DNA of 64,000 nucleotides from Arabidopsis thaliana (lineage: Eukaryota; Streptophyta; Magnoliopsida; Brassicales; Brassicaceae): the NCBI RefSeq assembly GCF_000001735.4, contig NC_003074.8, positions 1,240,101-1,304,100 on the forward strand, read 5' to 3'. The position numbers and the translations under genes were made by a program. Under the pieces are notes generated by a model, which ran no database searches, was not told where the DNA came from, and saw nothing but the letters and a program-made list of their open reading frames with translations. Below, one piece after another: positions 1 through 10,661 of this stretch. Numbering within the stretch: the first letter of the stretch is position 1; each line of letters opens with the position of its first letter.

Positions 1-1503
1 CAGTTCGGATATAGGATCCAGATAGTGAGAGAATCTCGTATTGACCCTGAATAAATTTTTTGAAATTTGAGGCAAGTTTAACAATGATATGCAAACTTCA
101 AAGAAAGTATCTGAATTAAGAATCTCTTTGCTTTATCAACATGCTAACTGTATTGTGTATCAATTTTCCTCTATCACACAGAATAGAGAGAAAGGATCAG
201 AAAGAAAAAACCCTCCTCTCCCCTTTGGAAAGAAACAACAAAGAAGCAAGCTGAGTACTATTTTACTGCAAGAGAAAATCACCTCATATGGTAAGTTGCC
301 TCCTGATGGAGCCGGTTGGCGCAAGGATGCATTAGAGATAGTGCCTGATGCAGAAAGAACGCATAGTTCATGCTTGCTTTGGTTTGCGAACATCATAATT
401 TTCTGGACCACATCCTGACAGTATCACAAAGAGAACACTTAGAATCATTAAGGATCCTCCTCGATTTGCATTAGTATCAATGAAACAAAAAGAGAAATAG
501 AATGACTTAGAATTGAAAGAATGATAGATATTGTGCCTACACCAACAAATCTCTATTACAAGTAAGGATCTTGAGTGTACAAGAACATGACATACCTCGC
601 CAGGAGCTATATTAACAATATGCGGAGTAAAACATTGTCCAGTTTTCCCTGCACCAACAAAAAACTTGTAGTAAAGCTCAGAGTATAACACAAATTCCAG
701 AATATAACTAAAGGATCACTTGAAAGATACTCAATGGGATCTAAAAAAGAAACAAATTGATAAACTATACAAACAAGAATCTAACTACACAATCTTCAGT
801 GTAATTAAGAAACTCAAGATGTAAATCTACTGCTGTAAATTATACATAATGCTAATTCAAGGCACTTACGTCTCAAATCACACCAACGAATTAACAGCTA
901 AAGAATCAAAATTTAAGAATTGGGAGATTAATCATTGACCTTAAAGTTGGAAACTTTAGATATCAAATTGACCAACGATAAGATTCAAAAGAAGAAAAGA
1001 TTAAACCCACCGACAGAACCAAGCTGAGATTTCTTGGATGACCCGGAATTAGTCGATACCGTACCACCGGTAACAGCAGCAAGCTCTCGCCTCTGTTTAG
1101 CAGACGAACTACTCGCAGAAGACGCCAATTTCTTAGCCGCTAGGGCTTGTTCCGGCGTCACATACTTTCTTGGTCGACCCCTCTTCCTCTTTACCGGCTC
1201 CATCGGCGCCGTCACAGCCGAGGACGGAACTGAATGAGGGTACACCGCGAGAGAAGATGACCCATCATTAGGCTGGTGCTGTGGCTGAGGCTGCGGAGGG
1301 AAAAGCCCATTGTTGGAAGATGGAACGGCGTTTCCGGTAGAAGCGGTGGTTGCTACGGTGGTTGGAAGGTGGTGATGGTGCTGTAGTTGGTGGTGGAAGT
1401 AAGGAGAAGTGAGTCGTTGCTGCTGCTGCTGTTGCTGTTGCTGTTGGTGGAGGTGATGGAGCTGTTGTTGTTGGTGGTGATGGTGGCTTTCGTTAGGATC
1501 CAT
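1..1503 (-). CDS. AHL14: AT-hook motif nuclear-localized protein (AHL14), 3' end outside window
   Basis: Minor-groove DNA-binding protein with one AT-hook and a PPC/DUF296 domain; the family acts in the nucleus at AT-rich DNA. Coding exons, in gene order: 1011-1503, 596-648, 283-414 and 1-46 (incomplete). Frame is continuous across all junctions. The N-terminus is low complexity: His and Gln runs around residues 7-29, then a second His patch. The AT-hook KRKRGRPRKY lies at about 105-114. The PPC domain begins near residue 167 with GQCFTPHIVNIAPGE and continues through the Gly/Ser-rich stretch before the window edge. The start is the first ATG of the frame, with a pyrimidine-rich leader upstream. 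The neighbour Trp-tRNA synthetase is divergent, with 1.5 kb between the starts. Family assignment is near certain; the specific symbol rests on recognition of the locus. Confidence 0.92.
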
Positions 1504-3051
1504 TCCTTTTTAGAGAGATACGCACAAAAATAAGAATTTCTAGAGAGAGAGAGTTAGGGATTTTTTTTCATTTTTTCTTTTTGCATTTTTTTTTGTTTTC
1601 TTTTAGGGTTTTATTATTTTATACTTATATATTAATCGATAAGAAGGAAGATGATGAGATAGAATCTCAACCGTTAGATCTTCTAGATTTGACTTAAGAT
1701 GTTTTTGACTTATGTGTGTTAAAGCATCTCTTCTTTTTACCCTTTTTTATCTGTTTTTATTTCTCGAGGAAACAGAAATTTAATTTTTTCAGAGGGAAAC
1801 GAAAGATCACTCACTCACCTTCTCAGTTTTTCACTTTTCTCTAGTCATTTAGTACATGGTTGATTTAACATATCCTCCAATTTCAAAGAAACCATGATTT
1901 GAATGATTAAAAGAAAATGATAAAGTCAATGGGGGTGTAACAAAAAGATTGAACTCCTTTTTCAACTTTGCATTCGTCAACATTGGTATTCAACAAAGGC
2001 CTTTAATCACTAACCAATACCCCGGTTAGGCCACATATTCACTTTCTTCCTAAACAAGCAACAAAGCATCAAACAAAGGGGAAAAAAAGACTTTGTAACT
2101 GTTTGGAACTCAATGATCTGTTTTGGCTAGGAGATTGCATAAACGGATGGGATTTCAAGTACTGAAAAATGTAGCTAGCACAAAATGAACTCCATAAAAA
2201 CTCAAAGGCCGGCCTTTTCAGATTTAATGCATCTTCAAGTCTTGTATTGACTAACCGAAGCATCCTTTAGAGATGAAAAGACCAATGAGAGAATCAAACG
2301 TCCCATCACTCACCACTCTTTTTTTTTTATCTCTTGACATATCTTGTTTAGTTATAAACATCATCAGAATTTTCTTCCATCACTAAACAACACTCCAAAA
2401 ACTTCTCCCTTCTTCTTCTTTCTCAAATTCACAAAACATGATTTTCATATCTAAAATCTTTTAACACCTATTTTAGTGCATAAACTAATCAACTATTGGA
2501 TTATGAAAATTTATGAAATTATGATAACATCTTATAGACTATGGAAAGATTATTAACGGATCAGAAAGAAAGACGAAGAAGATATTCAATAAACCGGACC
2601 GGTGCATTTAGATGATGAATGAACTTCTAGTGAAAAAGGCAATCATGGCGTCAAAGACTTTGATTAGTGATACAATTGAAAAAATTAACGAGAGGGGGAT
2701 ATTTGTTCTCTCTAAAAGTAAAGGGATAAATGACGATAATTGTTTTAATTTTGGGCCAGAGAGAAAGGGGTAATGTGTATATCTAAAACTTGACGGCAAA
2801 ATTGACAAAAATAAAATATTCTGACTCCCAAATAGTAATAAATATATGACTTAAACCTCGTTTTGTTCTTCGTCAGTCTAAAGACTATCTCCAGTCGCAA
2901 AACCACCGCCGTATATCCACGGCCGTCTTATCACCGGCAACAACCGTAGGTACTTGGATATAACAATTTCATTCAGCTCTATTCAGCTTGTTTGCTAATA
3001 GGATTTTGAATCTGACTTCTGTTTTTGTATAGGTTTTTGTTTTCCGTCGCG
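1504..3051. other. Divergent intergenic region, AHL14 / Trp-tRNA synthetase
   Basis: This stretch holds the leader and promoter of both divergent genes. Next to AHL14 there is a GA-rich leader and long T runs (about 1560-1600). At 2890-3045 lies the likely Trp-tRNA synthetase leader, with a possible leader intron between a GTAG/GTAC junction near 2949 and the TATAG acceptor near 3032. The only open frames inside are short, lack coding character and have no recognisable similarity, so no gene is called. Confidence 0.5.
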
Positions 3052-5858
3052 ATGGAGGTGGATAAGAAGGACGAGAGAGAGGCTGAATCTTCGGAGCAAG
3101 TGGTGAATCCATGGGAAGTGTCCGCCAAAGACGGCGGGAAGATCGATTACGACAAGCTTATTGACAAATTTGGATGTCAAAGGCTTGACGAGTCACTGAT
3201 TGATCGTGTTCAGAGACTGACTTCTCGTCAACCACACGTGTTCCTCCGCCGTAGTGTCTTCTTCGCCCACCGGTTAGACATTCACTGTTTTAATTAATTG
3301 TGTAGAAATTTCTCGTCTTGCTTGTTTTAATTGTGAGGTTTTAACAGGGATTTCAATGAGATTTTGGACGCTTATGAGAGAGGAGACAAGTTCTATCTCT
3401 ACACTGGAAGAGGACCTTCATCAGAAGCATTGCATTTGGGGCATTTGATTCCTTTCATGTTTACCAAGTAAGTGAGATCCTGGAGCTAGTATTGTCTTAC
3501 CATGTTTACGGATTTGGTAGATTGTGCTTGCTCTTTATACTTGAAATGGTTTGCAGATACTTGCAAGAAGCTTTCAAGGTTCCCCTTGTTATACAGCTCA
3601 CGGATGATGAAAAAAGTATATGGAAGAACTTATCGGTGGAGGAAAGTCAAAGACTTGCCAGAGAAAATGCGAAAGATATTATTGCTTGTGGATTCGATGT
3701 AACAAAGACCTTCATTTTCTCGGACTTCGACTATGTTGGCGGGTAAGTCGCATTCGAATCTTCTATGGAAATAACTAGCACCGCTCTTGCTTTGTAGAAA
3801 ATATTGCTTGAAGAGCTCTTGGTAGTACATATAGTCTACATGCATGTAGCTCAATTTTTTATTTTTTTTTTGGCGAAGATTTGTAAGATCATATATTGTC
3901 CTTCGTTTTTTTTTTTTTTTTTGATTGATGTATCACAGTATATTTGGCTGATCATATGCAAAAACTTTGTGTGTAGTGCTTTCTATAAAAATATGGTGAA
4001 GGTTGGCAAGTGCGTTACACTTAATAAGGTGACTTTACTATCTATCTCCTTGAATTGCACAATGCGGCTGATATGTTGTATAGCTACTTTGTGTTTGTGG
4101 TTTTCATTTGTATATCTCCTTCTTTGCTAGGCTATGGGAATCTTTGGCTTTTCCGGTGAAGATCCTATCGCGAAACTCAGTTTCCCTCCTGTGCAGGTAT
4201 GTCGTTTGTTCTGTTGGTGTGGCTATGTGTATTCTAACTGCATATAGACTGTATAATTGTTTTCCGTATATTTGCAGGCAGTTCCATCTTTTCCTAGCTC
4301 ATTCCCACATTTGTTCCCTGGCAAGGACAATCTCCGCTGCTTGATTCCTTGTGCTATTGACCAGGTGTGCTGTTTTCTTACTTTTTATATTAACCTGTTT
4401 GCCTTTTTAAAAGATTAATAACTTCCCATTGGTATAAAAATGTCTGTGACTGCGAGCATGTGATACTTCCATCCATAATCAGTTTCTTTTATGTTTTCCA
4501 TGTATCACATTTGTATTTATAACCAATCTTTCTTTCTTTTTGGTTTTGTTCAGGATCCTTATTTTAGAATGACTCGTGATGTCGCACCCCGGTTAGGCTA
4601 TAGCAAGCCCGCCCTGATTGAGTCAACATTTTTTCCTGCGTTGCAGGCAAGTAGTTTCTTAAGTACACTACACATTCCTGATTTACACAACTAATTGCCT
4701 TGGTCACTTTACGCAGGGAGAGAATGGAAAAATGTCTGCTAGTGATCCAAATTCTGCTATCTATGTGACTGATTCCGCAAAGGACATTAAAAACAAGGTA
4801 AATTCTGTAATTCTTTTTGTTCTTTCCATCTATTATAACAAGCCATTCTGGGTTTCCACATCAACCTTGTAGGCTTTCACACACATTCATCGTCTAGATT
4901 GGTTGCTACTCGAGTCCTTCCACTCGTTTTTTTCTTTTGCTGGTGTAACGGCATCTGAAACACGTTACAGAACATTAAATACCAGTCCTAATAATGAACT
5001 CAGACACTTTCGTCCAGCATTTAAACTTGGTATGGTTTCATATGCAGATAAACAGATATGCGTTTAGTGGTGGGCAAGACTCCATTGAGAAGCACCGAGA
5101 ACTTGGAGCAAATCTCGAGGTACCAAATTCCTTGTATCCTCTTCGTCCCTTATTCTGTATTATGTAGTGGCAACTCTCAGCTGTGTTCCTTATGCGGTAA
5201 TATCCGGTTGAAAGTTAAGAATGAATATTCACTTTGTTTAGATTGTGTTCCTCAGAGTACTAGCAAGCCAACAAAAACTAACCCCTAACTCAGCTGGAAA
5301 TGTAGAAGGACTTGCTATAAACTAATTGACTAGGAAAGAATTTTAAATCAGTTGCGGATTCTTGATAGTTGATCTTATCGGTTCTGGTGCTTTAATTGTT
5401 CTTTTGGGGTAATCTCCCTTCTACGTTTTATAGGTTGACATACCCGTCAAGTATCTGAGTTTCTTCCTCGAAGACGATTCTGAACTAGAACACATTAAAA
5501 AGGTAATAATAACATCACACTTAGTCGCTAGCTTGTTATACAGAGAAGGAAGAATGTGTTGTGTGGATTTTTCATAAAAGTAAAAACACAATGATTATAA
5601 TGTTTCAGGAATATGGAGAAGGAAGAATGCTAACAGGAGAAGTAAAGAAGAGACTTACGGAAGTGTTGACAGAAATTGTGGAGAGACACCGCAGGGCTCG
5701 AGCTGCTGTTACTGATGAGGTAAAAAGATCAACTAAATTTGTTGGTGTCAATCATCAAGATTCAAAATATCATTTGTACTAAGTGATTCGACAAATTTAT
5801 GTTCCAGATGGTTGATGCGTTCATGGCGGTGAGACCTCTCCCAAGCATGTTCGAATAG
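3052..5858 (+). CDS. Tryptophanyl-tRNA synthetase, cytosolic type
   Basis: Class I aminoacyl-tRNA synthetase that charges tRNA(Trp). Twelve coding exons: 3052-3272, 3348-3467, 3557-3742, 3977-4028, 4131-4196, 4278-4364, 4554-4646, 4717-4797, 5048-5119, 5434-5502, 5609-5719, 5808-5858, giving 402 residues. The ATP-binding HIGH motif appears as HLGH at 103-106 after TGRGPSSE. The KMSKS loop appears as KMSAS at 280-284. The absence of a transit peptide and the eukaryotic-type core (DRVQRLT, FFAHRDF) indicate the cytosolic enzyme and not the organellar one. Intron 7 uses a GC donor (CAG/GCAAGT at 4647) instead of GT; no other junction gives an in-frame product there. The start is the first ATG after a probable leader intron. 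Confidence 0.96.
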
Positions 5859-7607
5859 AAAAAGTCAGAAACCCTTTTTGGCTCCTCAGCAACTTCACAT
5901 CACTCCGTTTGATTTGGATTCAGACATCTTTGGGTGTCTATTGATAGATTTGATCCTTGAAATTGAACCATACTTGTTAGTTACAATTTTCATATTTACA
6001 TTTATTTATGAATCACATTCTAAAATGATTTGCATTGTTAATTGAATAAAGTGAAACTACAAATTTATGAATTTTTTTAAAAAAAAGATATAACAAAAAT
6101 TACCTACCTCAATAGAATTATATATTACAAGATCAAAATAAAAGAATATTAAATTTTAAATCAGAATATCAAAAAGAGACCAATTTTATATAACTGAGAA
6201 ATAATAATAAAAGTAAAAAAAAATGATTTTTTGTTCATTTACATCAAATATCTAACAAAAGTAATTTTAATTAGTCAATTTTGATGGTAAAATAATGGTA
6301 TAGTTTAGTTATGAAATCCAAAATCAATGATTAGTTTGAGTGAGAAAACTATCTATAGGTTGAGTTGGGCCTTTCTTTGCTTTATAATACTTGGGGTGGT
6401 TTCCAATTTAGTAGCTGGACTCAAAAAAATCAAAGAGGGCAAGTCCGTAAATAGTAGTAAATCCGAAGGGCAGAGTGAGAGCAAAAAGGAACTAAAAGAC
6501 ATAAATAGCCTTGTCGAGGAAGAAGGCAACGTGTAAAATGGACATCATCGGAGTAAGGGAAACCTAATGTCTCCCTCTTCTGCCCCTTCTGTAAATTCCC
6601 AATCCAACCCTTCTCTCCTTCCTCCTCCGTCTTTGCCCCTTCCCCCAATTTCTTCTTCCCGATTCTCTCCTTTCCCTTTTTCTTTTTACCCGCCAAAATC
6701 ACATCCACCTTCACTAACGGCTCCTTCCCCAATTTCCATTTCCCATTTCATTCATACTCGAAACCCTAGATTTCTAATTCCTGGATCGGTGCTTGGATCT
6801 TCTTCAGTTTTCTCGTGTTTTGGTTGATACCCAGAATTTGATTCAAGTGAGTTTCTCGATCTGAAGTTAAAGTTTCGATTTTTATTTGGATTTCTTTTCC
6901 TTCCTCTTGTTACGAATTCTTCATTTGTACTTAGTTGTTTTTTGTTCAGCTCAGATCTTCGAGTAAACTTTATTATCCTGATAAGGATTTCGTTTTTAAC
7001 TCACAACTTTTTTTTGAATTTCGAATTTGGTTTTTAGTGTTAAATCTGATAGTGTCGATATGAGATTCGGACAACGCGAAAAAGTCGTCATTTCCTTAAT
7101 TTTCTCGTCTCTATCAGATTTTGTTCACTCACTTTATTTTTCTTACTCTGCTTTTGTAGCTCCAAATTCTCCGTTTTTTCTCAAAGAGTAAGTTGCTGTT
7201 TTTCGCTGAGGAATTCACTGTCCAGTGAAATTGACGATGCACAAGATTAAGCTAGACGACCGTGCGTTTTCTGTTTCTCTAAGTCTTAATCGTATCTCGG
7301 AAAATCCTTACTTTCTTACAGTTCGTACTGTTATGTCGCTGATGCTTTGGTCTCAATCTTGGAGTCTCAATATTTGGAGCTCACGTGACACTTTCAATTA
7401 TCAATATCTTTCGTTATTTCTGGATCTTTGTTACTTCATTTGTATCACTCTTGTTAGTGTTTTAGTGTTGGACTACTCGATCTTACTGTCGCGTTTGGTT
7501 AATGCAGGTACTGATAATGTGAGAGAGAATTAGTTTCTTTGTACAAGTTGGTTGTTTTGAAGAAGTGTGTTGTTGTTGTTGTTTGAATTAAGAAGATTGT
7601 TTCAGCA
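5859..7607 (+). other. Intergenic region and spliced leader of MUSTANG1
   Basis: 5859 to about 6300 is AT-rich 3' flank. From about 6540 a pyrimidine-rich segment looks like the transcribed leader of MUSTANG1. A good donor (AA/GTGAGT, intron from 6847) and possible acceptors ending at 7159, 7507 and 7605 indicate a leader intron; the last acceptor sits two bases before the MUSTANG1 ATG. A TGGGCC site-II-like element lies at about 6366. An 86-codon Pro/Ser-rich open frame at 6567-6827 could be an upstream ORF; nothing supports it as a separate gene. Confidence 0.5.
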
Positions 7608-9881
7608 ATGGCCAATCGCGATTTGATGCTTGGACAAAATCGTAATATCGGTATTGGGCAGGGTCAATCTTTGGTGCTTGGCCACAGCCACAGTCTAGGG
7701 CTTGGTCAAAACCATGTTGATGTGGAGCTAGGCCAAGGTCACAATATGGATTTAGGACTTGCTCATCATGATCATGATCATCATGAAATTGATTTAGGAA
7801 ATCCTCATGATGATCATGAGCTAGACTTAGGAAATAGTGAAGATCAGGATGGAGAGGATCATCATCATCATCATCATCACGATTATATGAACGAGAATGA
7901 AATCTCGGTTGATCAGAAGCCTGGACACGACGATGTTGATCCTGATCTGGTTCTTTCATCGCAAAACCATGAGTTCTCATTGTCAGATAATAATCATCAG
8001 TTGGTTGTTGGGGAAAACCATGAACTAGATGACAATCTGGAATTAGCCGTTGACTCAAGTCATGAACTTGAAATTGATCAGCATGGTGAAATGGTTATGG
8101 TTAGCACTCCGGTTCAAGCTCGAGCTCTCACTGCTGACATGACTTACCAACTTACCGTTGGACAAGAGTTTCCAGATGTGAAGAGTTGCCGTAGAGCACT
8201 GAGAGATATGGCGATTGCTCTTCATTTCGAAATGCAGACTATAAAATCTGACAAAACTCGTTTCACAGCTAAGTGTTCGAGTGATGGATGTCCATGGAGA
8301 GTTCACGCTGCAAAGCTCCCCGGGGTTCCAACTTTCACAATCAGAACGATCCATGAAAGCCATAGCTGTGGAGGAATAAATCACTTGGGTCATCAACAAG
8401 CTTCAGTTCAATGGGTTGCTAGCTCGGTTGAGCAGCGGCTTCGCGAGAATCCGAACTGTAAACCTAAAGAGATTCTTGAAGAGATACACCGGGTTCACGG
8501 AATCACCTTATCGTACAAACAAGCTTGGCGTGGTAAAGAAAGAATCATGGCGACTATGCGCGGATCTTTTGAAGAAGGGTATCGGTTACTTCCGCAATAT
8601 TGTGAGCAGGTTAAAAGGACAAATCCGGGAAGCATTGCTTCGGTTTATGGAAGTCCAGCTGATAATTGCTTCCAGCGTCTCTTCATATCGTTTCAAGCTT
8701 CAATTTATGGGTTTCTAAATGCTTGTCGACCGCTTCTTGGATTGGACAGGACATATTTGAAAAGCAAGTATTTAGGTACTTTGCTTCTCGCTACTGGATT
8801 TGATGGAGATGGTGCTTTGTTTCCGTTGGCGTTTGGGATTGTAGATGAAGAGAATGACGAGAATTGGATGTGGTTTTTGTGCGAGCTTCATAATCTTCTT
8901 GAAACCAATACTGAGAATATGCCGAGACTCACGATTTTGTCAGATAGACAAAAGGGAATAGTGGAAGGTGTGGAACAGAATTTCCCAACTGCGTTTCACG
9001 GCTTTTGTATGCGACATTTGAGCGAAAGCTTCCGCAAGGAGTTTAACAACACACTGTTAGTTAATTATCTGTGGGAAGCTGCTCAAGCTCTAACAGTAAT
9101 TGAGTTTGAAGCCAAAATACTTGAAATTGAAGAGATTTCTCAAGATGCAGCGTACTGGATCCGGCGAATCCCTCCTCGGTTATGGGCTACCGCATATTTT
9201 GAAGGACAACGGTTTGGACATTTAACCGCAAACATAGTCGAATCCCTGAACTCATGGATCGCTGAAGCATCTGGACTTCCAATCATTCAGATGATGGAAT
9301 GCATTAGGAGACAACTAATGACTTGGTTCAATGAACGGCGTGAAACCAGTATGCAGTGGACTTCGATACTCGTCCCAACTGCTGAACGGCGTGTAGCCGA
9401 GGCTCTTGAGCTTGCAAGAACCTATCAGGTGCTTCGAGCCAATGAAGCGGAGTTTGAAGTTATTTCTCATGAAGGAAACAACATTGTGGATATCAGGAAC
9501 CGGTGTTGTCTCTGTCGGGGTTGGCAGTTATATGGTTTACCTTGTGCACACGCCGTGGCAGCTCTTCTTTCTTGTAGACAGAATGTTCATAGATTCACTG
9601 AGAGCTGTTTTACTGTGGCTACTTATAGGAAGACATACTCTCAGACGATTCATCCGATTCCAGATAAAAGTCATTGGAGAGAGCTTTCTGAAGGAGATCC
9701 AAACGTGAATAAAGCTGCTCTTGATGCTATTATAAACCCTCCAAAGTCTCTGAGACCTCCTGGTAGGCCGAGGAAAAGACGGGTTAGAGCTGAAGATAGA
9801 GGACGAGTGAAGCGGGTTGTGCATTGTAGCCGGTGTAACCAGACCGGACATTTCAGAACCACTTGTGCTGCACCTATTTGA
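7608..9881 (+). CDS. MUG1: MUSTANG1, domesticated Mutator-like (MULE) transposase
   Basis: A 757-residue single-exon protein of the MUSTANG family: host genes derived from Mutator transposases, no longer mobile and needed for growth and reproduction. Order of parts: a His/Asp/Gly-rich N-terminus with imperfect LGQ/DLG repeats (1-160), a MULE N-terminal zinc-finger-like module with C223/C228 and H249/H252, and the transposase core. The core has D380 (LGLDRTYLK), D446 (LSDRQKGI) and E545 (NIVESLNSW), so the DDE triad appears intact, plus the C-x-x-H motif CMRH at 467-470. A SWIM zinc finger follows (C634, C636, C646, H648). Next come an AT-hook-like PPGRPRKRRVR at 717-727 and a CCHC knuckle (C740, C743, H748, C753). 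No terminal inverted repeats are evident in the flanks, as expected of a domesticated gene. Confidence 0.93.
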   Translation: MANRDLMLGQNRNIGIGQGQSLVLGHSHSLGLGQNHVDVELGQGHNMDLGLAHHDHDHHEIDLGNPHDDHELDLGNSEDQDGEDHHHHHHHDYMNENEISVDQKPGHDDVDPDLVLSSQNHEFSLSDNNHQLVVGENHELDDNLELAVDSSHELEIDQHGEMVMVSTPVQARALTADMTYQLTVGQEFPDVKSCRRALRDMAIALHFEMQTIKSDKTRFTAKCSSDGCPWRVHAAKLPGVPTFTIRTIHESHSCGGINHLGHQQASVQWVASSVEQRLRENPNCKPKEILEEIHRVHGITLSYKQAWRGKERIMATMRGSFEEGYRLLPQYCEQVKRTNPGSIASVYGSPADNCFQRLFISFQASIYGFLNACRPLLGLDRTYLKSKYLGTLLLATGFDGDGALFPLAFGIVDEENDENWMWFLCELHNLLETNTENMPRLTILSDRQKGIVEGVEQNFPTAFHGFCMRHLSESFRKEFNNTLLVNYLWEAAQALTVIEFEAKILEIEEISQDAAYWIRRIPPRLWATAYFEGQRFGHLTANIVESLNSWIAEASGLPIIQMMECIRRQLMTWFNERRETSMQWTSILVPTAERRVAEALELARTYQVLRANEAEFEVISHEGNNIVDIRNRCCLCRGWQLYGLPCAHAVAALLSCRQNVHRFTESCFTVATYRKTYSQTIHPIPDKSHWRELSEGDPNVNKAALDAIINPPKSLRPPGRPRKRRVRAEDRGRVKRVVHCSRCNQTGHFRTTCAAPI

Positions 9882-10661
9882 TTTGCAACGACATATGTTT
9901 CACCAGTAAGTGTCTTGGCTGTTTTAGGATAATGTTAGTAGTACTTCATTGTATTCACAGATCTGATTTGTGTGGACTTCTCTGACAGAAACAAAACCGC
10001 AGACTCCAGTGAGTTATCGGAAAAGAAGCAAAAACCGCAGGGGTAAACTCTGCTCAGTGTAGTATAAAATTCGATCTTTCTTGATCAATTGCTAGATTTC
10101 AGGCAACTACCTAGAGAACAACATTACATTGCCTGTTTGTTGAATCCTTTCCTTCCTTATTTTATATGCTCAGCTCGAGCAGTTAAGCAGCAACGCTTTT
10201 TCTTTTTATTCCTGAGATCACATTTAATTTCCCATTTGGAATGTATTTTATTTAGGTTTGAAATTCACAAAGTATTATGTGATTATACTTTTTTTAACTT
10301 ATATTTTGATTCATATAACAATTCCCACACAGAAATTCATTCAAGCACCAAATTATGAAACAATGATTTACCATAGACTAATAATCTCTCTTAAAAAGGG
10401 ATGAGAAAATCGTGAAGGACACGATAATGAACCATACATTTTTTTTTTTTTTACTTTTTTTGAATATAAAGAAGATTTCCGGTTAGATCAATGTTATGAA
10501 TAGTACACAAATGAAGAAGTCTCAAAACAAGTGATATAATAATTGATTGTCAGTACACAGAGTGCTCGCTAATAACAACATATACTCGATTAGGCATCTA
10601 GCGTTTCCACTCTTGCTTGCAACTACTAGTAAAACATTCTAAAGAAACTTAAAATCTTTCA
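9882..10661. other. Tail-to-tail intergenic region, MUG1 / FLK
   Basis: Converging 3' UTRs of MUSTANG1 and FLK. The sequence is AT-rich with a T tract at about 10440-10460. A GTAAG site near 9906 suggests MUSTANG1 may also carry a 3' UTR intron. I see no coding capacity: the 89-codon open frame here has no recognisable features. Confidence 0.4.

Noticed and set aside
6327-6536. 69-codon open frame with a hydrophobic segment upstream of MUSTANG1
   Set aside because: Looks like a membrane segment but sits in AT-rich promoter DNA, has no recognisable similarity and no splice signals.
7608-9881. MUSTANG1 as an active Mutator element
   Set aside because: No terminal inverted repeats or target-site duplication seen in the flanks, and a spliced leader typical of a host gene.
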